A program made the position numbers and the translations under genes. This document shows positions 1 to 6,276 of a stretch of 6,491 nucleotides of DNA, in pieces; the first letter of the stretch is position 1; the number at the start of each line of letters is the position of its first letter. The notes beneath the pieces are model-generated. The model was given only the letters and a program-made list of their open reading frames with translations. It was not told the origin of the DNA and did no database searches. Origin of the DNA: Actinomycetota bacterium (GTDB lineage Bacteria; Actinomycetota; Humimicrobiia; Humimicrobiales; Humimicrobiaceae); assembly GCA_003563375.1 (NCBI GenBank), contig PWSB01000068.1:1-6491 (forward strand). Reading direction: 5' to 3'.

Positions 1-417
1 ACCTTCAAAGGATCCAAAGCAAACCTCTATTTGGACAGGGGTATTGGAACATGTATTTTTTCTTTCAAAAAAAGGGTCGCTTACAATGGATTTCCTCAAA
101 TAAGCCTGCCCGTAGACTTCTCCCACCGCTTCATTTAAGGCCTTGTCCAGCCTATGGCTCTCCTGCACGCAGATACCCTGGCCTATATTGATGTCCATGT
201 AGACCGTACCGCAATCCTGGCACAGCGCAAGCCTTTCTTTTTCCGCGGTCCTGGCATTCTCGAGGATATAATCCAGTATCTTCTTAGCTCTTGGGTCCTG
301 CTCAGAAGATCTTGCCTCCCTTATGGCTGAGGTTATATCAGGAGGCAGGCTGAAGCTTGCCTCAGCTATTAACTGCGCTGCTTTTCTTTTTATGGCTGCT
401 ATTTTTATACTTTTCAT
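1..417 (-). CDS. fumA: Class I (Fe-S) fumarate hydratase, alpha subunit / N-terminal domain, 3' end cut by window edge
   Basis: Predicted [4Fe-4S] hydro-lyase that interconverts fumarate and malate. In the split form of the enzyme this alpha subunit pairs with a separate beta subunit, probably encoded next, beyond the left edge. The visible 139 residues match the family N-terminus: LPPDI at 24-28, the CQD cluster and substrate motif at 66-68, YLRKS at 106-110 with its conserved arginine, and FERKNT...NTP at 117-127. C66 aligns with the first of the three cysteine ligands of the cluster. The ATG at 417 is the only ordinary start codon before the conserved region, and it gives the usual ~25-residue lead-in to LPPD. 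This start lies inside topA, with a 56-bp overlap, and has only a weak ribosome site (GGA 5 nt upstream), so translation is probably coupled to topA. Oddities: CQDCG replaces the usual CQDTG, and NTCSNTP replaces NTGDNTP. The related L-tartrate dehydratase alpha subunit is less likely, because the ERKNT...NTP block is fumarase-like. Confidence 0.88.
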   Translation of the reverse strand, partial: MKSIKIAAIKRKAAQLIAEASFSLPPDITSAIREARSSEQDPRAKKILDYILENARTAEKERLALCQDCGTVYMDINIGQGICVQESHRLDKALNEAVGEVYGQAYLRKSIVSDPFFERKNTCSNTPVQIEVCFGSFEG

Positions 418-2434
418 CTTTTCCGGGGCACTCGGGGTTGATGCAGAGCTCCCAGGGCCTTTTCCCCTTGCTGATGACTTTTACCATAGGATATTGGCAT
501 GACTTGCACATATCCCTGGTAGTAAGTATAAGGCCCTTTTGGGGAAGTGAAAAGGTATTTGTGCATTTGGGAAAAGCCGAGCAGCCCACAAACCTTTTTT
601 TGCTTTTTTTGGAGGTCCTTATCACAAGTTCGCCTTCACATCCCTCCAGGGTGCATTTCCCTACTTTCAAGTCTTCCTTTACCCCGTTTTTTATCTCTTT
701 TGCAATCTCTTCCTTTTCATCCTTTAACCTTGCCAGGACCTCTTTTAACATGACTCTGGATTTCTGGATTACCTCTTCCTTGGTCTCATCACCTGCAACA
801 ATACCGTCCATATCCATTTCTAGCTCTGCAGTCATATCAGGAGAAGATATCTTTTCTGCATGTTTTTTGAGCATCTTTATAACCGATATCCCCTTCTCGA
901 AAGGCTCTAAGGGATTACTTTTGACATATCCCCTGTTTATAAGGTTTTGGATGATGGCATGCCTTGTAGCCTTGGTGCCCAGGCCAAGCTCTTCCATTTT
1001 TTCAACCAGCTTTCCCTGGCTGTATCGGGAAGGCGGTTTGGTCTCTTTATCCAGCAACTGTTTTTTTATCACATCCAGTATCTGGCCTTTCTCCAGCGGG
1101 GGCACATAAAGGTCCTTATGCTTGTAATAAGGGTAGACCTCCACCCAACCCTTTTCGACCAGGTGGGACCCGTTTGCAGTAAACTTTTCTGAATTTATAT
1201 CTATTTTTACGGATATGCTTTTCAGTTTGCCTGCAGGCATCAGAGTAGCCAGAAATCTTCTTGCCACAAGCTCATATATCTTCCACTCATCTGCTGAGAG
1301 CCTACCCTTTTGAGCAGCCATGGTGGGATGGATAGGCGGATGGTCAGTCGATCTCTTCCTTCCCCTTGAAGCAGTTATTTTTTTCTGGGATAAGACTTTG
1401 GAACACATACCTGAAAAATAGGAAGACCTGCCTATCTCCCCGGTAAGCTCAGCTAGATCAATGGCGGAAGGATAGACTGTATTGTCTGTCCTTGGGTAGC
1501 TGATGTACCCGTTCATGTACAGGTTTTCGGCAGTGTTTATAGTCCTGTTGGCGGTAAACCCTATAGAATTGGCAGCAACTATGAGGCCTGTGGTATTAAA
1601 GGGAATAGGAGGAGCGACCTTTTTGTGGCTCTCTTTTACCTCTTCGACCGCTGCCTTTGCCCCCAGGTTATTATAGGCTTTCTCAGCTTCCCCCCTTTTT
1701 AAAAACTTCTTTTTTTTATGGCCGGCCTCAAATTCCTCGCCATTGCCTGTTTTGAGCAAAACCTTGAGCACCCAATAGGGGACAGGCTTAAAACCTTTGA
1801 TCTCCATCTCCCGGTCTACTACCAGTGCAAGGGTAGGGGTCTGAACCCTTCCCACTGAAAGGAATTTATCCTTTACCTGATAAGAGGCAAGGGATATGAA
1901 ACGGGTCAGTGATGCTCCCCATATAAGGTCTATATCCTGCCTGGCCCTCCCGGCCAGAGCCAGGTTTAGGTCAAGCTTTCCAGGTTTTTTAAAAGAGTGC
2001 TCGAGTTCCCTGGGAGTAATGGAAGAGAACCTGGCCCTCTTAGAAGAAGCTACGCTGTTCTCCTCCTTAGCAATCCCCAAGGCATCATAGCCTATAAGCT
2101 CGCCTTCCCGGTCATAGTCTGTAGCTATGATTATCTCATCAGCCTGCCTGGCCGCCTTGCGAAGCGCATGGATTATCTTCTTCTGGATGGGCATTTTTTC
2201 AATCTCGGCCTCTATGAGGTCAGCGGGATCAGTCTTGAACCAGTTAGAGTATTTTTTGGGAAAGTCCACCTTAAGTATATGGCCTTTTAGCCCAATAACC
2301 CTGTAGTCTGTCCCTTTAAGGCCAAAGATGTATGTAGGCACACCATTTATTTTATCTTCCTTGGCTCCGTTTCCGGAGAGTATGGAAGCTATTCTTTTTG
2401 CCGCTATTTCTTTTTCTGAAATTATTAGTTTCAA
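362..2434 (-). CDS. topA: DNA topoisomerase I, type IA, archaeal TopA type
   Basis: Cuts one DNA strand and passes the other to relax negative supercoils, through a 5'-phosphotyrosine intermediate. With the TTG start at 2434 it has 690 residues. The N-terminal TOPRIM domain shows KLIISEK (catalytic Glu7) and TDYDREGE (acidic D106, D108, E110). The active-site tyrosine is Y313 in ISYPRTDN, and GRVQTPTLALVVDRE lies near 195-209. Two zinc ribbons end the protein: C594, C599, C618, C624 and C643, C646, C664, C669, followed by a Lys/Ser-rich tail. Length, the SEKEIAAKRIA opening and the RARFSSITPREL block resemble archaeal TopA rather than the longer bacterial TopA or TopB. Start choice: GTG at 2443 is also in frame, but TTG at 2434 has GGGTGAT upstream at the right distance and begins MKLIISEK as in relatives. 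It follows the Moco operon after 140 bp, and its 3' end overlaps the fumarase gene. Confidence 0.93.
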   Translation of the reverse strand: MKLIISEKEIAAKRIASILSGNGAKEDKINGVPTYIFGLKGTDYRVIGLKGHILKVDFPKKYSNWFKTDPADLIEAEIEKMPIQKKIIHALRKAARQADEIIIATDYDREGELIGYDALGIAKEENSVASSKRARFSSITPRELEHSFKKPGKLDLNLALAGRARQDIDLIWGASLTRFISLASYQVKDKFLSVGRVQTPTLALVVDREMEIKGFKPVPYWVLKVLLKTGNGEEFEAGHKKKKFLKRGEAEKAYNNLGAKAAVEEVKESHKKVAPPIPFNTTGLIVAANSIGFTANRTINTAENLYMNGYISYPRTDNTVYPSAIDLAELTGEIGRSSYFSGMCSKVLSQKKITASRGRKRSTDHPPIHPTMAAQKGRLSADEWKIYELVARRFLATLMPAGKLKSISVKIDINSEKFTANGSHLVEKGWVEVYPYYKHKDLYVPPLEKGQILDVIKKQLLDKETKPPSRYSQGKLVEKMEELGLGTKATRHAIIQNLINRGYVKSNPLEPFEKGISVIKMLKKHAEKISSPDMTAELEMDMDGIVAGDETKEEVIQKSRVMLKEVLARLKDEKEEIAKEIKNGVKEDLKVGKCTLEGCEGELVIRTSKKSKKRFVGCSAFPKCTNTFSLPQKGLILTTRDMCKSCQYPMVKVISKGKRPWELCINPECPGKDEKYKNSSHKKKSSAVNS

Positions 2435-2438
2435 TATA

Positions 2439-2446
2439 ATCACCCT
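2439..2446 (-). promoter_or_regulatory. Ribosome binding site deciding the topA start
   Basis: The coding strand reads AGGGTGAT, whose GGTGAT matches the 3' half of the full Shine-Dalgarno consensus. It ends 4 nt before TTG at 2434. It overlaps the competing GTG (2443), which has only CAGG touching it. This favours the TTG start. Confidence 0.5.
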
Positions 2447-2505
2447 GAGTTTGAAATAATATCACTAAAATTATAAAAATCAAATTAATTAATAGAATAA
2501 GATGT

Positions 2506-2535
2506 GTTATATAAAAGATATCAGGCAGCATACAA
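2506..2535 (-). promoter_or_regulatory. Candidate promoter for topA
   Basis: On the minus strand TTGTAT (2530-2535) is followed after 18 nt by TATAAC (2506-2511), a fair bacterial housekeeping -35/-10 pair. It would give a leader of roughly 65 nt before topA. The same place reads TTTTATATAA, which would also serve as an archaeal TATA box. A second perfect TATAAT lies at 2470-2475 but has no good -35. The gap is so AT-rich that chance matches are likely, so this is an inference from position and motif only. Confidence 0.35.
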
Positions 2536-2557
2536 TTATGATAATGCAATATCTTTT
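2513..2557. repeat. Inverted repeat with 9-bp arms in the moeA-topA gap
   Basis: AAAAGATAT (2513-2521) and its exact complement ATATCTTTT (2549-2557) flank 27 nt. Inside sits a smaller palindrome, ATTAT-G-ATAAT (2535-2545). The repeat spans the candidate topA promoter, so it could be an operator or an RNA stem in the moeA 3' tail. The arms are AT-only except one pair, and there is no clean T-run after a GC stem, so it is a poor intrinsic terminator. Confidence 0.4.
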
Positions 2558-2574
2558 GTAGAGCATGACCGGTT

Positions 2575-3786
2575 TTAGCTATCTTTTAATATAAATATTT
2601 CGGCTTTCATGCCTTTTTGTATATTTCCGGCTTGTTCCCCAAAAACAGCGATACCATCTGCTCTTGACAAGGAAGTCAATATCCCTGAGCCCTGCATGCC
2701 GGTAGAACAAAAGAAGTACCGGCCTTCTTTTTTTACAAGCCTTACCCTGGCAAAATGGACCCTGCCTTTTTTATTTATAAACTCATGGGCAGCTTTTGCA
2801 ATGACCCGGGGTCTGAATAGATCCCTGTCTCCTATGATCTTCTTGATTAGAGGCCTCACATACATCTCAAAGCAGACCATAACGGATACTGGATTTCCGG
2901 GAAGTCCAAATATATATTGGTCCCCATAGGTTAAAAAAACAAGGGGCTTTCCAGGTTTCTGGTTTACTTTCCAAAAGATAAGCTCAGCCCCCAGGCCTAT
3001 CAGTGTCTCCTTTACAAAATCATAATCACCTACGGAGACTCCTCCGCTTAAAAGGAGTATGTCACATTTTGATAAACCCTCCATTATCTTCTGACACATA
3101 GCTTTTTGGTTATCTTTTACAATACCGAAAGGAATATATTCTATTCCCAACTCTTTCAGCTGGGCTGAAAGAGAATAGCTGTTGCTGTCCCTCACCCTCC
3201 CTATACTTAGCTTTTTGTCTATGGGGATAATTTCATCTCCGGTTGATATTATCCCTACCACAGGGGGTCTGTAAACTGGTATATTCATCTTCCCCAGCGA
3301 AGCAAGTACCCCTATATCTGCGGCAAAGATCTTTTTATCCTTTTGCAAAGCCACCTCCCCTTTTTTTATATCTTCCCCTTTGCGCCTTATGTTCTCTCCG
3401 GCCTCGCACTGCTTACAGGCTAATATTTCTGTGCCTATTTTTTTTGTATCCTCTTTCCTGATAACAGCGTCACAGTTATTGGGGATAGGCGCACCGGTCA
3501 TAATTGCCATGCAGCTGCCATGCTCCAGGTTCGTCAAGGGGATTTTGCCTGCAGGAATATCTACATCTAATAATTTTAGACTGACCGGGCTTGCATTTGC
3601 ACCTTTTGTATCTTTTGCAATCAGTGCGTATCCATCCATCGCAGAATTGTCATAGGCAGGTATATCATCCTCCGAAGTTATATTTTCTGAAAGAACCAGA
3701 TTAAGGCTCTCCAGCAGAAAGACCTCTGTCTTGGTTGTCTTTGCACGCTCAAGCACTTTGTCTTGAGCTTCTTTTGGTGAAATCAT
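2575..3786 (-). CDS. moeA: Molybdopterin molybdenumtransferase MoeA
   Basis: Cytoplasmic enzyme that inserts molybdate (or tungstate) into adenylylated molybdopterin, the last step of basic Moco synthesis. Its 403 residues are normal for bacterial MoeA. Family blocks appear in order: PAYDNSAMDGYA (43-54, with the conserved Asp51), TGAPIP (97-102), GENIRRKGEDI (130-140), STGDE (181-185), GRVRDSNSY (196-204), SGGVSVGDYDF (247-257), KPGKPL (277-282), GLPGNPVS (294-301) and GSGILTSLSRADG (366-378). These cover domain I, the MPT-binding domain III related to MogA, and the C-terminal beta domain IV. The ATG at 3786 has GAAGGG (3792-3797) 5 nt upstream. It lies 25 bp after the MogA/MoaB-family gene that makes its substrate and is the last gene of the Moco run. 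There is no sign of a fused periplasmic-binding or MobB domain. Confidence 0.96.
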   Translation of the reverse strand: MISPKEAQDKVLERAKTTKTEVFLLESLNLVLSENITSEDDIPAYDNSAMDGYALIAKDTKGANASPVSLKLLDVDIPAGKIPLTNLEHGSCMAIMTGAPIPNNCDAVIRKEDTKKIGTEILACKQCEAGENIRRKGEDIKKGEVALQKDKKIFAADIGVLASLGKMNIPVYRPPVVGIISTGDEIIPIDKKLSIGRVRDSNSYSLSAQLKELGIEYIPFGIVKDNQKAMCQKIMEGLSKCDILLLSGGVSVGDYDFVKETLIGLGAELIFWKVNQKPGKPLVFLTYGDQYIFGLPGNPVSVMVCFEMYVRPLIKKIIGDRDLFRPRVIAKAAHEFINKKGRVHFARVRLVKKEGRYFFCSTGMQGSGILTSLSRADGIAVFGEQAGNIQKGMKAEIFILKDS

Positions 3787-3811
3787 TTTTTCCCTTCATT
3801 TTTTATTAATA

Positions 3812-4318
3812 TTAATCCTGGCCCTGCCCACATTCAGTATCTCTGCCTGTAAGTATGTCCACTCCATGAGGCAGCGGCCTATAAATCAGGTCCAGGCTAT
3901 CTTTTACCCCCTTTATGCTTCCCGGAAGATTTATTATTAGTGTGCTTTTCCTGATCCCGCTTATACCTCTTGAAAGTATTGACCTGGGTGTTTTTTTTTG
4001 GCCTTCAATCCTTATGATCTCGCTGAAACCAGGGACCTTCTTTTCAATCACCTCTTCTGTAGCCTCAGGGGTCACATCTAAAGATGAGAACCCGGTTCCC
4101 CCTGTAGTAAGGATAAGATCTGCTTTCAATCCGTCAGTTATTTGCCTAAGTTCGCCGCTTATCATCTTTTGATCATCAGGGATTATCTTATAGTATGAAA
4201 TCTCCCATCCTTTCTGCTTGAAATATCCCACTATATATTTTCCGCTTCTATCTTCGCGCTGGCCAAGATATCCCTTTTGACTGATGGTGATAACCGCTAC
4301 CCTTAATTGTTTTTTCAT
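3812..4318 (-). CDS. mogA: MogA/MoaB-family molybdopterin adenylyltransferase
   Basis: Predicted to activate molybdopterin with ATP, giving MPT-AMP for MoeA. The 168-residue protein is one MPT-binding domain: TGGTGF at 72-77, DVTPEAT at 81-87, SRGISGIRKSTLIINLPGS at 116-134 and PHGVDILTG at 150-158. All are standard nucleotide- and MPT-binding blocks of the family. MogA and MoaB cannot be separated by length here (E. coli MoaB is about this size, MogA somewhat longer). Being the only such gene beside moeA, it probably does the MogA job. The ATG at 4318 overlaps the MOSC stop codon as ATGA, so the two are translationally coupled. A run of nine A's (3991-3999 on the plus strand as T9) encodes QKK near residues 107-109. 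The C-terminal tail ECGQGQD is polar and not recognisable. Confidence 0.93.
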   Translation of the reverse strand: MKKQLRVAVITISQKGYLGQREDRSGKYIVGYFKQKGWEISYYKIIPDDQKMISGELRQITDGLKADLILTTGGTGFSSLDVTPEATEEVIEKKVPGFSEIIRIEGQKKTPRSILSRGISGIRKSTLIINLPGSIKGVKDSLDLIYRPLPHGVDILTGRDTECGQGQD

Positions 4319-4773
4319 AGCCTATCATCCTTCTTTGATTGGTTGAATGTGATTGGGTCGTTTAGCTTTATGTATCCAGCCTTTATAACCCTGCAGAATA
4401 CTCCTTCCCTTGGCATTATGCAGCTTCCGATCTGGTAATATATGCTGCAGGGTTTGATGCAGTCCTTTCCTATCTGAGTAACCTCCAGCTCAGCTTCCCT
4501 GCCTACTTTTATAATGTCTCCCACCTTGAGCTTTTCAAGCCTCAAAGATCTGGTGGTAATATTCTCAGCGAAATCACCAGGGCCCGCACTTAGCCCATTA
4601 CGGTTTACCTTTTCTATGCTTTCTACTGAAAGAAGGCTTACCTGGCGGTGCAACTTCCCGCTGTGGCAATCCCCTTTGATACCATTTGCATCCAGGTTAG
4701 CTTCTATTGCAGGTTTTTTTTTCATTCCCTTTTTACTGGCCGAGTTTATGGATACTATCCTTCCTTTTTCCAA
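4315..4773 (-). CDS. Stand-alone MOSC-domain protein
   Basis: MOSC domains occur at the C-terminus of Moco sulfurase and in small stand-alone proteins. They are thought to bind Moco or move sulfur to it; the exact role of this small class is unknown. The 152 residues cover one domain: GIKGDCHSG near 31-39, HRQVSLLS at 42-49, GDFAENIT at 66-73, VTQIGKDC ending at Cys105, and GSCIMPREGVFCRV at 116-129. Cysteines at 105, 109, 118 and 127 are the candidate sulfur carriers or ligands. Start choice: TTG at 4773 has AAGGAG 6 nt upstream and begins MEKGRIVSI, as relatives do. An earlier in-frame TTG at 4791 would overlap the moaC stop but has no ribosome site. The gene sits between moaC and mogA, and its stop overlaps the mogA start, so it belongs to the Moco operon. 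Confidence 0.9.
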   Translation of the reverse strand: MEKGRIVSINSASKKGMKKKPAIEANLDANGIKGDCHSGKLHRQVSLLSVESIEKVNRNGLSAGPGDFAENITTRSLRLEKLKVGDIIKVGREAELEVTQIGKDCIKPCSIYYQIGSCIMPREGVFCRVIKAGYIKLNDPITFNQSKKDDRL

Positions 4774-4779
4774 ACAGAG

Positions 4780-4785
4780 CTCCTT
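4780..4785 (-). promoter_or_regulatory. Ribosome binding site deciding the MOSC gene start
   Basis: AAGGAG on the coding strand, 6 nt before TTG at 4773. It lies inside the reading frame that an upstream TTG (4791) would use, so it argues for the shorter protein. Confidence 0.6.
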
Positions 4786-4787
4786 TA

Positions 4788-5273
4788 TCAATATTTTTTA
4801 TAATAATCGCTTTTCCCTCCGGTTTTTTCCATAAGCTCCACTCCTCCTATACTCATGTCCTTGGATATGCCCTTGCACATATCATAGATTGAGAGCAGAG
4901 CTACACTCGCCGCCACAAGCGCTTCCATCTCTACTCCGGTTACATCGAATCCCCTGACAGTGGATACAGCTTCTATCCTGTTTTTTTCCTCTATTACCTT
5001 CAGATCTATACCCACGTAGTCAAGCCTGACCTGATGGCAGAGGGGAATGAGCTCCCAGGTCCTTTTGGCAGCAGAAATCCCAGAGATTTTTGCTGTGCCA
5101 AGGACATCTCCCTTCCTTACCTGGTTTGTTTTTATCTTCTCCACGATCTTTGGGGCCAGGATGATAAAGCCTTTAGCCACAGCCATCCTATGCGTACTTT
5201 TTTTACCCCCAACATCTGACATCCTGACCTGGCCCCTTTTATCCATATGGGTAAAATCAGACTGATTATTCAT
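4788..5273 (-). CDS. moaC: Cyclic pyranopterin monophosphate synthase MoaC
   Basis: Converts the MoaA product (3',8-cyclo-dihydro-GTP) into cyclic pyranopterin monophosphate, in the cytoplasm, as a hexamer in known members. The 161 residues match the normal length. Visible are FTHMD (7-11), RKGDVLGTA (53-61, Lys54), LIPLCH (75-80, His80), TGVEMEAL (112-119, Glu115 and Glu117), and YDMCKGI (130-136, Asp131 and Lys134). VELMEKTGGKS follows at 145-155. His80, Lys54, Asp131 and Lys134 correspond to His77, Lys51, Asp128 and Lys131 of the E. coli enzyme, so it should be active. A small change is LCHQV where most have LCHPL. The ATG at 5273 has a perfect AGGAGG site in the end of moaA, 6 bp separate the two genes, and the stop lies 14 bp before the MOSC start. 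Confidence 0.96.
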   Translation of the reverse strand: MNNQSDFTHMDKRGQVRMSDVGGKKSTHRMAVAKGFIILAPKIVEKIKTNQVRKGDVLGTAKISGISAAKRTWELIPLCHQVRLDYVGIDLKVIEEKNRIEAVSTVRGFDVTGVEMEALVAASVALLSIYDMCKGISKDMSIGGVELMEKTGGKSDYYKKY

Positions 5274-5279
5274 AAAATC

Positions 5280-6257
5280 TTAACCTCCTATCATATTCAT
5301 AGAATCTTGTATATTTGTGTGGTCCCTGTAATCCGGCTTGCCTTTTATATACTCTGAGACCATTTTTATTATGGTATCGGGCCCCCTGCCTTTCCTCAGC
5401 TCTTTTTTTATATCCAGCTCCTTGCCGGAAAACAGGCACCGTTTTAAAGTTCCTCTGGAAGTCAGCCGTATTCTGTTGCATCTTTTACACCGGTCTTTGC
5501 TTATTTTAATAAATCCAATGCTGCCAGTGCTGCCGCTTTTCCTATAATAGGCCGCAGGACCGAAACCCTGAGGTCCTTTGATCCTGCGATAAAGCGCCCG
5601 GCTGGTCATAAATCTAAAAATATCATCCAAGTTTACCTGTTTTATCCCGGATTCTTTTTGGTAACTGCCGGTTTCCAGTCCTGGGATATGCATCCTTTCT
5701 ATAAACCTAATGAATACCGGTTTTTTTTCAGACATCTCTATAAAACTCCGGGCATCATCAAGATTAAATCCGGAGGTGATCACCGTATTAATCTTTATAG
5801 GCCCGAATCCCATCATTATGGATTCATCTAAAGCCTCCAATACCTTGCCAAGCAAGCCCCCTCTGGTTATCCTGCTGTAATTGTTTTCATCCAGGCTGTC
5901 AATACTTATATTTATCCTTTTTGTTCCCAGCCTGTAGAGATCTTTCAAAAAACGTTTGAGTAATACCCCATTGGTGGTAATCGATATATCCTCTATTGGA
6001 CCGATAGCTTTTATACCTTCGATAATGGTAATTATATCTTTCCTTACCAGGGGTTCGCCCCCGGTCAACCTTATCTTCCTAAACCCAAGCCGGGATAATA
6101 TCCCTACTGTTTTAATGATCTCCTCAGCGCTAAGAAGCTGGGCCCTGTCTAACATCCTTATACCTTCTGCAGGCATGCAGTAAGTACACCTTAAGTTGCA
6201 GCGATCGGTTACGGAAAGCCTTAAATAATCAATTTTTCTGTTAAAATCATCAATCAT
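5280..6257 (-). CDS. moaA: GTP 3',8-cyclase MoaA (radical SAM)
   Basis: Radical-SAM enzyme for the first committed step of Moco synthesis, turning GTP into 3',8-cyclo-7,8-dihydro-GTP for MoaC. Its 325 residues are full length. The N-terminal [4Fe-4S] site that cleaves SAM is C20-x3-C24-x2-C27 in TDRCNLRCTYCMPAEG. TGGEP at 65-69 binds the SAM amino group. The C-terminal cluster that holds GTP is C257-x2-C260-x13-C274, with NRIRL (261-265) supplying the GTP-contacting arginines. The protein ends in the conserved Gly-Gly that is needed for activity in the family. The start MIDDFNRKIDYLRLSVTDRC is typical, although the ribosome site is only a weak GGA. A local oddity is RFIERMHIPG at 184-193, where relatives usually read FIE-x-MP-x-G. 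The gene follows the ABC transporter gene by 19 bp. Confidence 0.96.
   Translation of the reverse strand: MIDDFNRKIDYLRLSVTDRCNLRCTYCMPAEGIRMLDRAQLLSAEEIIKTVGILSRLGFRKIRLTGGEPLVRKDIITIIEGIKAIGPIEDISITTNGVLLKRFLKDLYRLGTKRINISIDSLDENNYSRITRGGLLGKVLEALDESIMMGFGPIKINTVITSGFNLDDARSFIEMSEKKPVFIRFIERMHIPGLETGSYQKESGIKQVNLDDIFRFMTSRALYRRIKGPQGFGPAAYYRKSGSTGSIGFIKISKDRCKRCNRIRLTSRGTLKRCLFSGKELDIKKELRKGRGPDTIIKMVSEYIKGKPDYRDHTNIQDSMNMIGG
5284..5289 (-). promoter_or_regulatory. Strong ribosome binding site of moaC, inside the end of moaA
   Basis: AGGAGG on the coding strand, followed by 10 nt to the moaC ATG at 5273. These bases are also part of the last codons of moaA (ATA GGA GGT TAA), which encode its terminal Gly-Gly. 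Confidence 0.75.
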
Positions 6258-6276
6258 CTTTTTTCCGTCTTAGTCA

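Noticed and set aside
357..1109. 250-codon open frame on the plus strand opposite topA
   Set aside because: It is wholly antisense to a clearly conserved topA, and its Phe/Leu/Ser-rich protein is what the complement of Lys/Glu-rich coding yields. No family features are seen.
2352..2549. 65-codon minus-strand frame starting in the topA leader, with a hydrophobic ILLINLIFIILVILF stretch
   Set aside because: The hydrophobic run comes from the AT-rich gap, and the rest is topA in the wrong frame. It has no good ribosome site, so it is probably chance, though a leader peptide cannot be fully excluded.
2513..2557. Intrinsic terminator for the Moco operon
   Set aside because: The stem is nearly all A-T with a 27-nt loop and lacks a GC-rich arm followed by a T-run. 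It is kept only as an inverted repeat.
5266..5481. 71-codon minus-strand frame overlapping the 3' end of moaA
   Set aside because: It is out of frame with moaA over a region where MoaA is conserved through its C-terminal cluster and Gly-Gly, so it is a shadow.
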